The notes under the pieces are model-generated. The model was not told where the DNA came from and did no database searches. It saw only the letters and a program-made list of their open reading frames with translations. The translations under genes were made by a program, and so were the position numbers. This document shows, in pieces, positions 1 through 12,797 of a stretch of 64,000 bases of DNA (its first letter is position 1; each line of letters opens with the position of its first letter). Source of the DNA: Rotaria sordida (taxonomy: Eukaryota; Rotifera; Eurotatoria; Philodinida; Philodinidae); contig CAJNOL010000303.1 in NCBI GenBank assembly GCA_905250125.1, forward strand, positions 101,870 through 165,869, read 5' to 3'.

Positions 1-3000
1 AAGGATATTTACGTATTGTTGCACCTGATATGGCTGAAGGTGATTATGTAGAAATTCAATGTGAAGGTGCTGCACCAGAAGATGAAGGACGTATTCAATG
101 GTTTTTTAATAATCGAGTAAGAATGTAGCTACTGTTACTAATCACAGAACGATTGCTTTATTCTATCTATTTTGAGACACATTTCTTCACCATCCTTTTA
201 CTTAGTCCTTCAAAAATGCAATAAGGAAGTAGTTCATATAAGATCTGTTATTGTATATTTTTGACGATCTCTGCTTAGCGTCTGTCAAGGTTTGTGAAGG
301 ATACAGTGTGCATTTTTTTGCAGGGCAGGCAGACATTTGTCTTTCTTGCTTAGAAAATGATTTGATATGACGCAGAAAAGTGTTTTTTTAAGAAAAAAAG
401 TGTTCCAATGACAAATGAGGGGAAGATCCTTGGTCTCATTTTTTTTTCAAAACTGTTTTATATTATATATCATTTGATGCAGTTTAATGCGCTGATTCCG
501 CATATACTATTTTTGTCGATTATTTCAAAGTCAGAAAAAATGAAAAATATCTGAAAAACCTTGGTTTTTTGGAAACTCGTTGTGCAATCCATGAATGTTT
601 GTGCTAATAGAGATTAGAGATAGTAGATACAGGAACATTCTGACGAAATTTGGAAAAGTTTAGAGATTGGATGTGGATGAATTGCTCATTTTACAGGACT
701 AACCCTTCGGACGACATTGTAGAAAAAAGATTTTTTTTTCTCATTTATTTTTGTTTTCATAGCTTCTTAGCGATGAACAACCACTTTATCCACGTGGTAA
801 AACTCTTCATATTCGTCCTATTTCAAGACCTTATTTGGGAACTTATCGTTGTTCAATTCCGGGTAGTAGTTATGCAGATGCAAATAGTGTTCTTACATTT
901 GGAGGTAATTTTATTTAATAAAAACAAAAAAAAATGAATGAAAATTTTATATGATTTTCAATCTTTTTTTGAAGGTCCAGTTCCAACAACAACTCTTCCA
1001 AGCTATCGTATAAATATTATTTCTCTTTGTATTAAAATAATAAATTTTTTTTTTTCTTTAGCTTCTACATTTACTGTAACAATTGATATTGTTCAAGGTC
1101 AAACAGCTCCAGGACAAGCACAAGAAAATTCACAAGTCATTCTTCGATGTCATCCAAGTGAACAAGCTAACAATTATCGATGGACATTTACATCTGTAAA
1201 TAATATTTTTGTTGTTTTTTTTTTACGTTTAATTTTCAAATCGTCATATGTTCATTGTTTTTTAGAGTCAAGGAGCAGTCAATCGTGGTCATACAGATCA
1301 ATTAGTTCTTCCTCGAGTTACGGTTTACGATTCAGGTGTATACACATGTGAAGCAACTAATACTCGTGGTCAATCAGCACATGGTACACTCAATCTTTAT
1401 GTGTCCGGTACATTCTTTCAAAACAAGGAGGTTTTTTTCTGTCTTATATAATTTTTTTTCAATCTAGCTGTTCCTCAACAGCCAGTTTCTGGTCGATGTA
1501 GTGTTGATGAAGCTAATTGTCGTAATGGTCGATGTATTCCTCGTGCATTTCTTTACGATGGTAAAAATGATTGTGGTGATAATAGTGATGAAGCTGGTGG
1601 ACGTAAGTTTAATTTTTTTGTTTTTATTTAAATTTTCTTTTTTATTATTTCGATTCATTTCTATCTTTTAGCATCAGGTGGAGGTAATAAGTCATATGAA
1701 TCTTAGTGATAAAAAAATGAATCATTGAAATCAATTTAGGTGATGCATGTCAAGCAAATGAAATTCGTTGTACGAATGCCGATCGTGGACGAAAATGTGT
1801 ACAGAAATTTTGGATGTGTGATGGTGATCGGTAATACAAATGAATAGAATTTTGCTATTAAAGGACGAATGATGATTTATTGAGAAATCGACCCAATTGA
1901 ATCTTAATGATTTTTTCGTATAGAACTAAAGAAGATGATGATAATAAAAACTATACCTTTTACTTTTTAAGCGATTTTAGTAGATGTTAATAGGCTTAGG
2001 ATCCGATAACATTTTCAATTTTCTAAGTATTACATAGAGAAATCCTGGTTACTAAATTTTACACATGTTCTTTGACGTATGTACTTGTTACTTGATGCAA
2101 ACTAAATGAATTATATACCAATAGATAAGCTATGAAAAATACTTCAAAAATCTATATAACAATCATTTATCAGAAATGTAGGAAAAAAAATTCTGGTTGA
2201 AATACTACTAAAATATGATGCTAGTGTCTAATATAAACGATCCCATATACTGAATTAAATTTTGCACACTATAAATTATATACTAAGCGATAAAGTTTTT
2301 CATGGGCTATAAATCTATGTATAATTTGTCAAGACAAAAAAGTTGCGAACATATTTGGAGTTAAAGAAGTTTTGTTTGGATAGGCAAAAACGTCATTTTT
2401 TGGCCAGTATTTACCTAATTTTGGTCATTATAATCATCGTTTTCATCGAAACAGATAGCATATTTAGAATCAGCATACAAAATAGTGTTGATTTATGTAT
2501 GTTTCAAACTCTTCTTATAACTTTTATTTTTCAACTTATTTTTTGAGGGCAGCCCTGAGGGAGCCACAGCTCCAATTTCGATCGAAAATAAAAGTCATGA
2601 GAAACGTTTGAAACATATATAGGTCGACGCTATTTTGTGTACTGATTCTGAATATTCTATCTGTTTTGATTAAAATGATGATTATAATGACTAAAACCGG
2701 TGAATACTGGTCAAAAAATGCCGTTTTTGCCTACCCAAACAAAACTTCCTTGACTCCAAATATGTTGGCACCTTTTTTGTCTTGACAAATTACACATAGA
2801 TTTATAGCCCATGAAAAACTATATCGATTAGTATATAATCCATAATGAGAAAAATTTAATTCAGCACATAGGATCGTTTATATTAGACACTAGCATCATA
2901 TTTTAGCAGTATTCAAAAAGTATTTCAACAAGAAATTTTTTTTCCTACATTTCTGATAAATGATTGTTATATAGGTTTTTGAAGTATTTTTCATAGCTTA

Positions 3001-6000
3001 TCTATTGGTATATAATTCATTTAGTTTGCATCAAGTAACAAGTACATACGTCAAGAAACATGTGTAAAATTTAGTAACCAGGATTTCTCTATGTAATACT
3101 TAGAAAATTGAAAATGTTATCGAATTCTAAGCCTGTTAACATCTACTAAAATCACTTAGAAAGTATAAAATATAGTTTTTATCATCATCATCTTCTTTAG
3201 TTCTATACGAAAAAATCATTAAGATTCAATTGGGCTGATTTCTCAAGAAACCGTCACTCATCCTTTATATTTATGTTTTTTTTTTGTTTAGTGATTGTGA
3301 TGATGGAAGTGATGAAGATCAACGTTATTGTGGTATGTAAAAAAGAAAAAAACAAAAAATTCTCATTAAAAAAAAATTTTGTTATTTAAAAGAATTACTT
3401 CCTCGTCAACGTTACTGCAAACCAAGTGAATTTCATTGTGGTGGTTCAAATGCTACAACACCAAATCCAATATGCATTCCACGATCATTTCAGTGTGATG
3501 GTTATAATGATTGTCCTGATCGTTCGGATGAAGTTGGCTGTGGTAAATTTATGTAAACATTGAAATTTATTATAATGTCGTTTTTGTTTGTTTTAAAGTT
3601 AAACCAATTGTTGTTTCGGCACCACAACGTCAAATTCAAATTAATGCTGGTCAAACATTAACTATACAATGCATAGCTCGTGGTTCACCAGCACCATATA
3701 TTAATTGGCGTCTTAATTGGGGACATGTTTGTGGTGATGGTTCAGATAATGGACGATGTACACTGTCACAAACTGTTGATCCACATGATCCAAATCTTGT
3801 AACTGGTACACTTACTGTTCGTAATGTTAATACAGCTGATGGTGGTGCTTATTCATGTGAAGCACTTAACAATCAAGGATTTATTTTTGCTGTTCCAGAT
3901 GCCATTGTTGATGTTATTATTGGTTTGTATTTTGATTTAAAAACATATTCCATTTTGTTCCTTTTTTGTGCTTGAATAGTTACCGATCGCCGACCACCAC
4001 CACCACCACCGCCACCACAATGTAATTGTAATGGTCATTCATCATATTGTACACCTGATGGACAATGTCTTGTATGTATTCGAAAAAAGAAACAAAAAGA
4101 AAAAGAAAAAAGAACTAATCATTTTTATTGTTTCTCTAGAATTGTCAACATAATACTGCTGGTTATAATTGTGAATTCTGTGCACCAGGTTATCAAGGTG
4201 ATGCTCGTCGAGGTACACCATATGATTGTCAACCAGTTACAATTGCACCACCAACATCACGTAAATAATTATTATTCAATATGAATATATTTTAGTTAAA
4301 TTTTTATTTGAAATAGGTTGTCTTCCATCTGGTACACATATGGAACGTGGCGGACGTTGTATTTGTAAATACAATGTTGAAGGTGATCGATGTGATCAAT
4401 GTAAACGTAGTCATTTCTATTTAAATCCAACAACACCAAATGGTTGTTTACCATGTTTTTGTTCGGGTGTATCAACGGATTGTACTTCAACGGATTGGAG
4501 ACGACAACCTGTAAGTTTTCTTTCTTTCTTTTTTTCTTTTTTTGTATTTTTTTCCTATTAGATTCAACTTTCATTAAAAAATTGGAATGCCGTACCAAAA
4601 ACTTTTGCTACTGATCCATATGAAGCACGTGATCGAATTCAACAACGTCAGGGTGGACAGGAAATAGCACTTGATCAAAGTTCATTAGGACGACCAGCGA
4701 ATGATGTTCTCTATTGGCGAGCACCAAAAGAAGTACTTGGAAATTTTGTTACATTATATGATGGTAATATTGATGTTCATTTTACAAATGATGGTAATGA
4801 TAATGAACCACCAAGTAATGATGAATTTATATGGTTACGTGGTAATAATATTGATCTTGTTCATAAACTTCCACAAACTCAACGATTTAGAGCAAATTCA
4901 AATGCTACTTATTCGGTACCATGTAATGAAGTATGAATATACAAAAAAAAAAAAGATTATAAAATTTATTAAAATGTTTTTTTTTGTTTCTAGAGAACAT
5001 TTACACGTAAAGATGGTACATATATTGACCGAGAAAATATTCTTATGGCTCTAGCAGATTTAGATACTTTACTTGTTAAAATAAATCCAATTGGTGGTCG
5101 ACGTAATGCTGTGTAAGATAATTAATATTGTTTTATTTGAATTTGAATTTTTTTTAAATTTTAGTCTTCATGGTGTTACTTTAAATGTTGCTGCTCGTGA
5201 TGGTTATGCAGATGCAGCGCCAACAGTTGAATCATGTCGTTGTCCAGCTAATTATACAGGTTCATCGTGTGAAAAATGTGCTGAAGGTTATGGTCGTCCA
5301 CATCCATTAATTGGTATTTATTTGGGTCAATGTTTGTCATGTCGATCATTATGTAATGATCGATCAGATCGATGTGATCGAGATACTGGCAGATGTCTTG
5401 TATGTATTAATTTGTATTTTTTTTTGTATTTGATTGTATCTTTGTTCAAATAGGATTGTCAAGCTAATAGCGAAGGTGATCGATGTGAACGATGTCGTCC
5501 TGGTTATATACTCGATCCACGATTGAATCAATGTACAAGAGATGAACAACAATATCCATCTTGTACGAATATGAAAATAATAATTTATTTTCATAGTCTA
5601 GATTTTTTTTACTTATTTTTTAGATCCAGTACCACCACCATATGTACCTAGTCCAAGAGGTGCTTATTATGTCGATCAACGACCTTATGATACACGTGGT
5701 GCAGCTCCATTAAATATTATCTTAGATGGTAATCAACCAGAACAACGTGTTCCACTTCAAGTTCTTGTATGTTTACTTATATTTTTATTTTTGTTTCATA
5801 TAAAAATTTGTTTTTGTTTTTAAATTTTATTAGAATGCTCAACCACAATCAATTGTATGGGGTCGTACTGATGGTAGTCCATTACCACCAAATGTTGTAC
5901 AAGAAGGCAATGATCTTGTTTTTCGTAATCCATCAGCTGAACAAGCTGGAAATTATATTTGCACAATAACTCATCCTGATGGTTCTGTTGAACGTATTGC

Positions 6001-8811
6001 TATTTATTTAGAATATCGTCCAGGTTAATTTATTTTTCCTGAAAATAATTTTATTGAAATAATTAATTATTTTTTTTTAGGTCAACGACAACCTGTTAGT
6101 CCTCCATTTCCTTATCCAGTATTTAATCAACCAAGTCCATTGACATTACTTGAAGGTGATAACCAATTCGTACAACCTCAAGGTGCATTTTATGGAGTTT
6201 ATTGGCGTCGTGATGGTGGTCAACCACTTCCGTTAGGTATAACTCAAAATGGTAATGGTTTACAAATTAGTAATGCAAGACCAGAGCATTCGGGTACTTA
6301 TTATTGTGAAATACATGGAAGTGATGGTTCACATATATCTATTCCATATGAACTTCGTGTTCAACATGTTGAACGACCACGTCCTATTGATCGACCACAA
6401 CCAGGTACTGGTAAGTTAACTAAAAAAAATAGATTATAATTAATCTAGAAGAATATTATTATTTTTTTTTGTTAAAGGTGGTTCACCAAAGATAACAATT
6501 GAACCAAGAACAATTAATTTAAAAGAAGGTCAACGTATGATTGTTCAATATACAGTTAGCGTAAGTTTGAATAAAATTTAATTAGAAAAAAAAAAGAATT
6601 CTTTTTTCTTTATTTAGTCACAAGATCCAATTGATGTTACTTGGAATAAATTGACAGATCAAGGTTATCAACCAATTCCATCATTATTTGCTGTTGAACC
6701 AAATCGTCTTGTACTTAATCGTGCAACATCTGAGGCAGCTGGTACATATCAAGTTGTTGTACGTAATCCACATGGTGAAGATAGACAAGAATTACGTATT
6801 AATGTTGAACCACGACGTGGTCGAGGACGTGAACAACAAGCTGGTGCACCACGAATTCAATTTTCACAAGATCAATATGATATAAGTCCTAATCAAGTAG
6901 TTGATATTGTACCAACTATTACTGTAACAAAAACAAAAAAAAAACAGTTTTTTTTTATTTATTCTAAAATTTCATTAATTATATTAGGGAGCAAGTGGAG
7001 CAAGAGCAACTTGGTCAAAAGATGGTTCAGGATATTTACCTGACGGTGTTATTGCACATAGTGACGGAGCATTACGTGTTGAAGGACGATCAAGCAATGT
7101 TGATGGACGATATACACTTAATGTTGCGAATGCTTATGGTCATGTATCAGCACCAGTTGTTATTCGATGGAGAGACACAGGTAAATATAATTGAATAATA
7201 TTTAATAATTCTTAACATTACTGTTTTTTGTCATTTAGCTGGTTCACATGGTGCTCATGATGCACATGGTGCTCATGGTGCACATGGTGCACATGGTGCT
7301 GATGGTGCTGATGCTGCACATGGTACACATGGTGCTGATGGTGCTCGTGGTGCACATGGTGCTCATGGTGCTGATGGTGCTCATGGTGCTGATGGTGCTC
7401 ATGGTAAGTAAATATTTAGCTTTGCTTATTATAATGCTTTGCTTTTTTTTCAACACCTAAAACCTTTTCCTTTTTGCTTATATTCATCATTGAATTAATA
7501 GTTGATCAAAATCGAAAAATTCATTGGAATGTTCAAAGATTAGATTTAAATGAAGGTCGTCGTCTTGAAGCTGTTTGTCGAAGTGATGTTGATCCATTAA
7601 CACTTCGTTTGGATGTTACACGTAATAATGGTCGACAACGTGAATCAGTACCACTTGGTCTTTCATTTTCAAATGGTTATTTATCATTGGGTGCTGTGAC
7701 AATACAAGACAATGGACTTGAATTTACTTGTTCATCAGGAAATGTTTCTGATACCTTAACGCTTAGTGTTAGCCCATCAAGTACGCTTAGCTTATTCTAT
7801 GATTTTTTTTCTGTTTACATCTGCTTTTCTATTTTATTATGATGTTTTTTTTTTGTATTAATTTCAATTTTGATAATTTCTAGGTCATAAACAAGATGGT
7901 GCACGTAGTTTTATTGATGTACGTCTTGGACCACGTGATGAAGAAAATCATCAAATTGGACGTGACATTCAATTACAATGTGCAGTTCAAGGAAGTGTTG
8001 AACGTCCATATGAATATACATTTACTAAAGATGGTCAACCATTAGAAAATAGTAAAATTAGATTCGTTTATTTTGATTCAAAAACAAAATGTTTTCTTTT
8101 TCTGCTTAAATAGATGTTGAAATACATCCAAATGGTCTATTAATTATTCGTAATGCTCAAGCTAATGATGCAGGACGTTATCGGTAAGGAAAATAGGTTT
8201 TTTTTAAAGAAATTTTCATTTGTGTTTATTTCAATAGATGTGAAGTTAACTTTCCACGTTCACCAGAAGCTGGAACACAAGAAAGTAATTATGATCTTCG
8301 AATTGAAGGTAAACAAATTAATTTCTTTTTGTTCGATTAATAATATTCAAATTTCTATTTAAGGTGGTGGCGGTAGTGGTCATGATCAAAGTTTTCAACA
8401 TGGTGGTGAATATCAACCACAAAGTGATTATGTTGAAGTAACTATTGAACCAAGTGAAGTAACACTTGGACGTGGCGAAAAAGCCAATTTAACATGCCGT
8501 GTTAAAGGTGCTCAACAATATACTATAACATGGACTAAATATGCACATGATACAGGTTTACCAAATTATGCTCGTGTATGTATTTGTAAAAAGAAAAAAA
8601 AAACTTCATTTTTAATTCTTTTTTATGTTTTAAATAGCAACAAGGAAATAGTGTTATATTAACTCCAACTGATGAATCACCTGCTGAACAAATGTATTTA
8701 CAATGTTCAGTAGCTGTACCTGGTCAACCTCAACCATATCTTGGTTATGCACCAGTTACTCTTCGTGCAAATGATGAATTACGTAAGAAGAAAAAGAAGA
8801 GACGCTTATAG
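1..8811 (+). CDS. HSPG2-like: perlecan-like basement membrane proteoglycan core protein, 5' partial, 31 exons
   Basis: Secreted extracellular-matrix core protein of the perlecan/UNC-52/Trol type; the start lies upstream of the window. Exons I read (all GT-AG, phases agree): 1-124, 771-904, 975-1007, 1062-1195, 1266-1407, 1468-1602, 1672-1683, 1740-1830, 3292-3332, 3393-3542, 3599-3922, 3980-4071, 4140-4260, 4317-4510, 4562-4930, 4994-5112, 5165-5399, 5454-5562, 5624-5766, 5834-6023, 6081-6410, 6478-6560, 6618-6923, 6988-7180, 7239-7403, 7502-7780, 7884-8051, 8114-8183, 8238-8308, 8364-8575, 8638-8811, giving about 1646 residues. Domain order: two Ig, three LDLa (SDE motifs), Ig, Pro-rich linker, laminin-EGF, laminin IV type A, laminin-EGF, four Ig-like modules, Gly-X-His repeat, three Ig, basic tail. 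The middle Ig modules lack one or both canonical cysteines. No laminin-G module is present. The first donor (125) was chosen over the one at 117 because only it keeps phase with exon 2. A donor-like GTAAG near 8783 leaves room for an alternative 3' end. Confidence -1.
1859..3267. mobile_element. ~1.4 kb foldback (palindromic) element in a perlecan intron, family A
   Basis: The intron between exons 8 and 9 of the perlecan-like gene is an imperfect inverted repeat centred near 2563, with arms of roughly 680 bases. Matched blocks include 1880-1935 with 3190-3250 and 2281-2420 with 2700-2830, with inner blocks around 2430-2500 and 2610-2700. The outer ends read TA-AAGGA and TCCTT-TA, so a TA target duplication (Tc1/mariner-like) is possible. 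No transposase is seen inside. Its centre resembles that of the element at 46375-47840. Confidence -1.
7242..7403 (+). repeat. 9-bp tandem repeat encoding Gly-Ala-His/Asp triplets
   Basis: One exon of the perlecan-like gene is almost wholly built of 9-base units of the form GGTGCTCAT/GGTGCTGAT. It encodes 18 consecutive triplets; Gly is first in 16, Ala is second in nearly all, and the third residue is His (12), Asp (5) or Arg (1). The spacing is collagen-like (Gly every third residue) but there is no proline. It lies between an Ig-like module and the last three Ig modules. Confidence -1.
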
Positions 8812-8825
8812 ATAATAATTATATA

Positions 8826-8831
8826 AATAAA
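8826..8831 (+). other. polyadenylation signal of the perlecan-like gene
   Basis: AATAAA lies 15 bases after the TAG at 8809-8811. It supports the gene ending here rather than continuing into laminin-G exons. Confidence -1.
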
Positions 8832-9439
8832 CTTGTGTGAAATATGAATACACACTAGTCAATATAATCAACAACATTTTATTCTCATTGACATTATCTA
8901 TTTTCGTAAAACATCGTTTCTTTTTCTTCAAGTTTAAATTTATTAAAAATCAGTTTTTTTTTCTTGCTTTGTAGTTTTTCTCTTAATTGATCAAAATGTT
9001 TTAGAATAGTTAGGCTAATCTGTGTGCTAGTGTGAATTGGCTTTTTCTTTACTCGTCGTTTATTCTTGAGCGTCTTGTAACTGTAACACAGTGTCTTTTT
9101 CTTCTTCTTCTTCTCTTAATTGCTAATGCCCAACGGTGTTCTTCTTCTTTTCTCAATGCTGCTGCTGCTACTGTTGTTGTTTGTATCTGTTTTTTTTTGA
9201 CTAACTATATAAACATGATCTTATAAACAAAAATATTGTAAAGTAGTTTTTATTCATATACAAACATTTATTTAATAATTGATTTATTGACATATATTTG
9301 AATATTTACATCAGATTATTTGGTTTCAATATATTATAACAAAAAACAAAAACAAAAAACTAAGATTAATTGAATTTTTGTTTTAAAGGAGGTTTTTTTT
9401 CAACAGAAAATTTGTATTCATAAAATATTGTTCATGATA

Positions 9440-10095
9440 ACTAAAAGAATTTAGAGTTTATGCAAGACCAACATTTCTAGTTTGTTACACTCGAAAGTTT
9501 TAAGACTTTTCCTGACACTCCGAGTTTCAGACAATTGACCTGGTATCACTCGAAAAAGAAATTATCCAGGAGTAATTCACCATACTGTGTCGAATGATGA
9601 TATTTGTTTTCAGCTTCGAACTGACTTGACTCTGTTATCCCAATATTTCTGAAATTCCACAATCCGTCTTTATGTAACAAATGCGTCAACATTTCGGCAA
9701 TATTAAAATAACAGAGTCAGATGATTTTGAATCTAAAAATAAATATCATCATTTGACATAGTATCGTGAATTACCTCTGCCTAGCCGCTTTTCCAAGTAA
9801 TCACAGATCAATTGGCTAAAACTTGGAGTCTCAGGAAAAGTCTTATAACTCTCCAACGACACAAGCTAGCAATGTCGAACTTGCGTAGCTCGAAAGAAAG
9901 AAATTTTTTCTAAAAATTCTAAATCGAAAGGAAAATAGCTTTAAAAAGTTGTATTCGAAAATCTTCACCAAGAACTCACCTAATTAGTCAATTGCTGACT
10001 AAGCAAAGTTCAACATACTTCGATGGTCTCGAATCTCTTTTCTCGTGAATGATGAAAACCGCAGGTCTCTATGATGTTCCTATCAAACGAGTTAT
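9440..10095. mobile_element. foldback element, family C, left arm shortened
   Basis: An inverted repeat is visible between about 9460-9660 and 9690-9890, centred near 9675. The sequence to the right (to about 10095) resembles the outer right arm of the longer copy at 58200-59345, including a shared GTGAAAAC-like stretch with GCAG. The left outer arm is missing or too diverged to see, so this copy appears truncated. No coding capacity seen. Confidence -1.
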
Positions 10096-11204
10096 TCAAA
10101 AAACAGTGAAGCATATTATATTTTGATATGAATAATATATAAAATGAAATTAATGTTTATTGAAAATTTTTCATACACTCGTTTAAATACTATTTCATTG
10201 ATTGCATTCTCTCTCAAAATTATCTTCAGAAAAAAAGGCTTGCCAGCGCAGCCTCTTCGGAGCTAAAATGTGGACATCACATGTGCTTTTTTTTAGTTTC
10301 ATTAGAATAGTAAAAAAATACGTCAAGTAAAAAATCTTCGGTAGACTAGAAGTTGTTTTTCAAGGGTAATCAACCGCTAGTGAAATGATCTGTCTTATTT
10401 AATTTTTCTGTTTCTACTGACGCTCTGTTTTTTTTGTTCGCCTTGTTTTCTATTGCACATAGCCGTTATATCTGCAACAGATCTCAACACACTACTATAT
10501 ATCTCAATAAGTTCCAAAACACAGATATTGATGATTTCCCAAAGTTATAAGTTGATTACGCCATGCTTTTCATGTTGATCATATGATGACGATGGTAAAT
10601 CAAAGCACCACTACTCATCATGCTTGACATCTTGTATATATATATATATATATACAAATTTTTATCTGGGGCAAAAAACAAAAACTGCACTATTTAGAAC
10701 GTTGACAAACGTATTCAGAGGTGTTCCGAGGTCACTCCTCTCCTGATCAGGACATATCTGCACATATTCCAGTCATTGAAATTTCAAGAAAGACGTTGAA
10801 GGCGTTCTAAAACACTTAAGGTTCTGTTGTTGATACCGTTCGATGCCTTTTTCGTTGTTAAAGAACTCTCGAAAAGGAGTATGATACCAGTGATCTTCTG
10901 TTGCTATGAAAACGTATTCAATGATGGCCCCCTTTCTTCCACTCTTCTGTTGCTCTGTGGAGGTAATCGCAGAACTTTGCCTTGAAATTTACACTTACTA
11001 TATTGTTCTTTGAAAAACATAATGTGACTTTCACAAAATTCATATGATTATAACAGAAATATCGAGTATATTTTATAACTGTGATAATATTTTGACTGTT
11101 ATTTGAAAATATTTAGTATTGAAAAAAGACATTTGATTGTATTTTTCTTTGATTGACAAATTGAAACAATTTTTTTCAATTTAGTTGTGTTTATTATTTT
11201 ATAT

Positions 11205-11345
11205 CAATGAAAACTATCCCATGTCACACGTTTGTTCACACTACCGTCGGTATACTGCGGTACTTTTAAGAGCCGATGGTAGATCAGCAGTAGATTCCCG
11301 GTCCAAGAACAACGATTAGTATATCGCGGTAGAATGACGGTCAGG
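11205..11345 (+). repeat. dispersed repeat, copy 1
   Basis: This stretch begins with ATGTCACACGTTTGTT and has two internal near-repeats (GTATACTGCGGTA and GTATATCGCGGTA). A related copy lies inverted at about 14110-14215 and another in direct orientation at about 54965-55070. Confidence -1.
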
Positions 11346-11776
11346 TAATAACCAACCATTTAAGTATCAAACTATTCCCAGTATGTTGCACATTATAACG
11401 AACGGTTAATCCATGGTATTTTTTTCAGTTTGAATTACATGAGTAGTTTTTAGTAACCAATAATATCGAGAAATCATAGAAGAAAAACAGAGTACAGAAG
11501 AAAAAATCAAATAACCATTCGTTTTTCTTTTTGATAAGATTCTGTGAATATGTCTAATAAGAAACAGAGATAGTATTGACATATTTTGCTAGAAGTTTGT
11601 AATAAATTCAGAGTTATTTCGACAATGTTTTATGTCAACAAACTATTGCTGTTAGTTGAACACTAATAGGCTTCTTTTTCTCTATTCCATTTTTTCATTT
11701 CCTATATTCGTCGTCTAAATGTTATTTACAAAACAAAAAGAAACCTATAAAAATATCGTCATGTTTCCAATCTCAA

Positions 11777-12133
11777 ATGAATCACTTTTTCAAAAATTTC
11801 ACATTACTTTTGTTTTTAATCATTCTTGAAATCATTACAATCACATTATGTAGTATGATTAATACTTGCACTACTAGCAAAGTCATATCTATTGGGACAA
11901 TTATTAGAATAGCTGTTGGATCTTTAGCAATACTAGTTATTATCATTATTATCAGTATTATGTGCAAGAAAAAGAAACAACAACCAACCTTTGGTATGGC
12001 TGCTGATTACCATCAGCCCATCGACACGAGTTATTATGGGTCATATGATCAATCTTCTGAATTTAACGTATCATCTCCTGATTATCAACAAGAGGACATA
12101 TTCATAATTTTCAATGAAAAATTAGAAGCCTAA
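11777..12133 (+). CDS. small predicted single-pass membrane protein, 118 aa
   Basis: Uninterrupted single-exon frame from ATG to TAA. The N-terminus (about residues 1-28) is a hydrophobic signal-like segment. A short Cys/Thr-containing ectodomain follows, then a strong transmembrane helix (about 40-62, rich in Ile/Val) stopped by CKKKK. The cytoplasmic tail is rich in Tyr, Ser, Gln and Pro and ends acidic. The layout (TM, then Cys-Lys stop-transfer, then Tyr/Pro tail) matches the protein at 14791-15078, so the two may be distant paralogues. It lies between inverted copies of a dispersed repeat. I do not recognise a named family; a role as a membrane adaptor is only a guess. Confidence -1.
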   Translation: MNHFFKNFTLLLFLIILEIITITLCSMINTCTTSKVISIGTIIRIAVGSLAILVIIIIISIMCKKKKQQPTFGMAADYHQPIDTSYYGSYDQSSEFNVSSPDYQQEDIFIIFNEKLEA

Positions 12134-12720
12134 AAGTAAAAATGCAATTTATTGTGGTCAATTTTTAATAGACGAAATCATTCAGTTAAATATGCTATAA
12201 AGAAAAATGTTGATTCTTCTATATTGTTGATTTATCTTAGAATTAAATGATTCAGTCTGTATCCCATTAAAACTAAAAAAAAGTTAAATATGTGGAGAAA
12301 AATCGTATTCGTTTCTTACACAATGTCTCTCAAAATTGACTTGCCAATTATAACGTCATACAAACATATTGATTTTAAATAATGTTTTATCAGAAACTAT
12401 TGACTAATAAACTTAGAATTTGATATTTTGGGTATTTATTTACTAAACAAAATTATTAATTTCGAGTAAAGAAAAAAAAATTTAATCGAATGCAAAGATA
12501 GACTCGATTAATCGCTATTCTTGATTTTTTCCTAGAGTCGTTAAATAAGATTATTCTTCGAGTAATTCAATTTATAACATAGAAAACTCACCTGTTTAGA
12601 TGATACTCGTAAGTTCGAATTTTGATTTATTAACAATAATAAAGGAATTCAAATTGAATTCCTAAACAAAACAATTTTCAGTAAACTAGAACATGATTAA
12701 ATTAATTGGCATATCTTTAC

Positions 12721-12797
12721 TTTAATCACATCTTCATAGTGATTGATGTGACTTTACACATATAACACTGTATGAGGATGAAGATGCTGTGATTAAA
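12721..12797. repeat. short imperfect hairpin
   Basis: TTTAATCACA followed by TCTTCAT at the left pairs with its reverse complement ending at 12797, with a three-base bulge and a loop of about 40 bases. It could be a small MITE remnant. Confidence -1.

Larger units (their letters stand above)
8812..11776. other. intergenic region with foldback and dispersed repeats
   Basis: No coding region supported. It holds the perlecan-like 3' UTR, a foldback element (9440-10095), a TA microsatellite near 10635-10656 and a dispersed repeat (about 11205-11345). Short open frames near 9032 are low-complexity and lack protein-like composition. Confidence -1.

Noticed and set aside
650-1351. Two open frames of 95 and 137 residues at the start of the window
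   Set aside because: They run through introns of the perlecan-like gene; the exon frames with Ig-type Cys/Trp/Tyr spacing explain the region better.
7244-7456. Repetitive Met/Ser/Thr open frame opposite the Gly-X-His repeat
   Set aside because: It is the antisense reading of a 9-bp tandem repeat.
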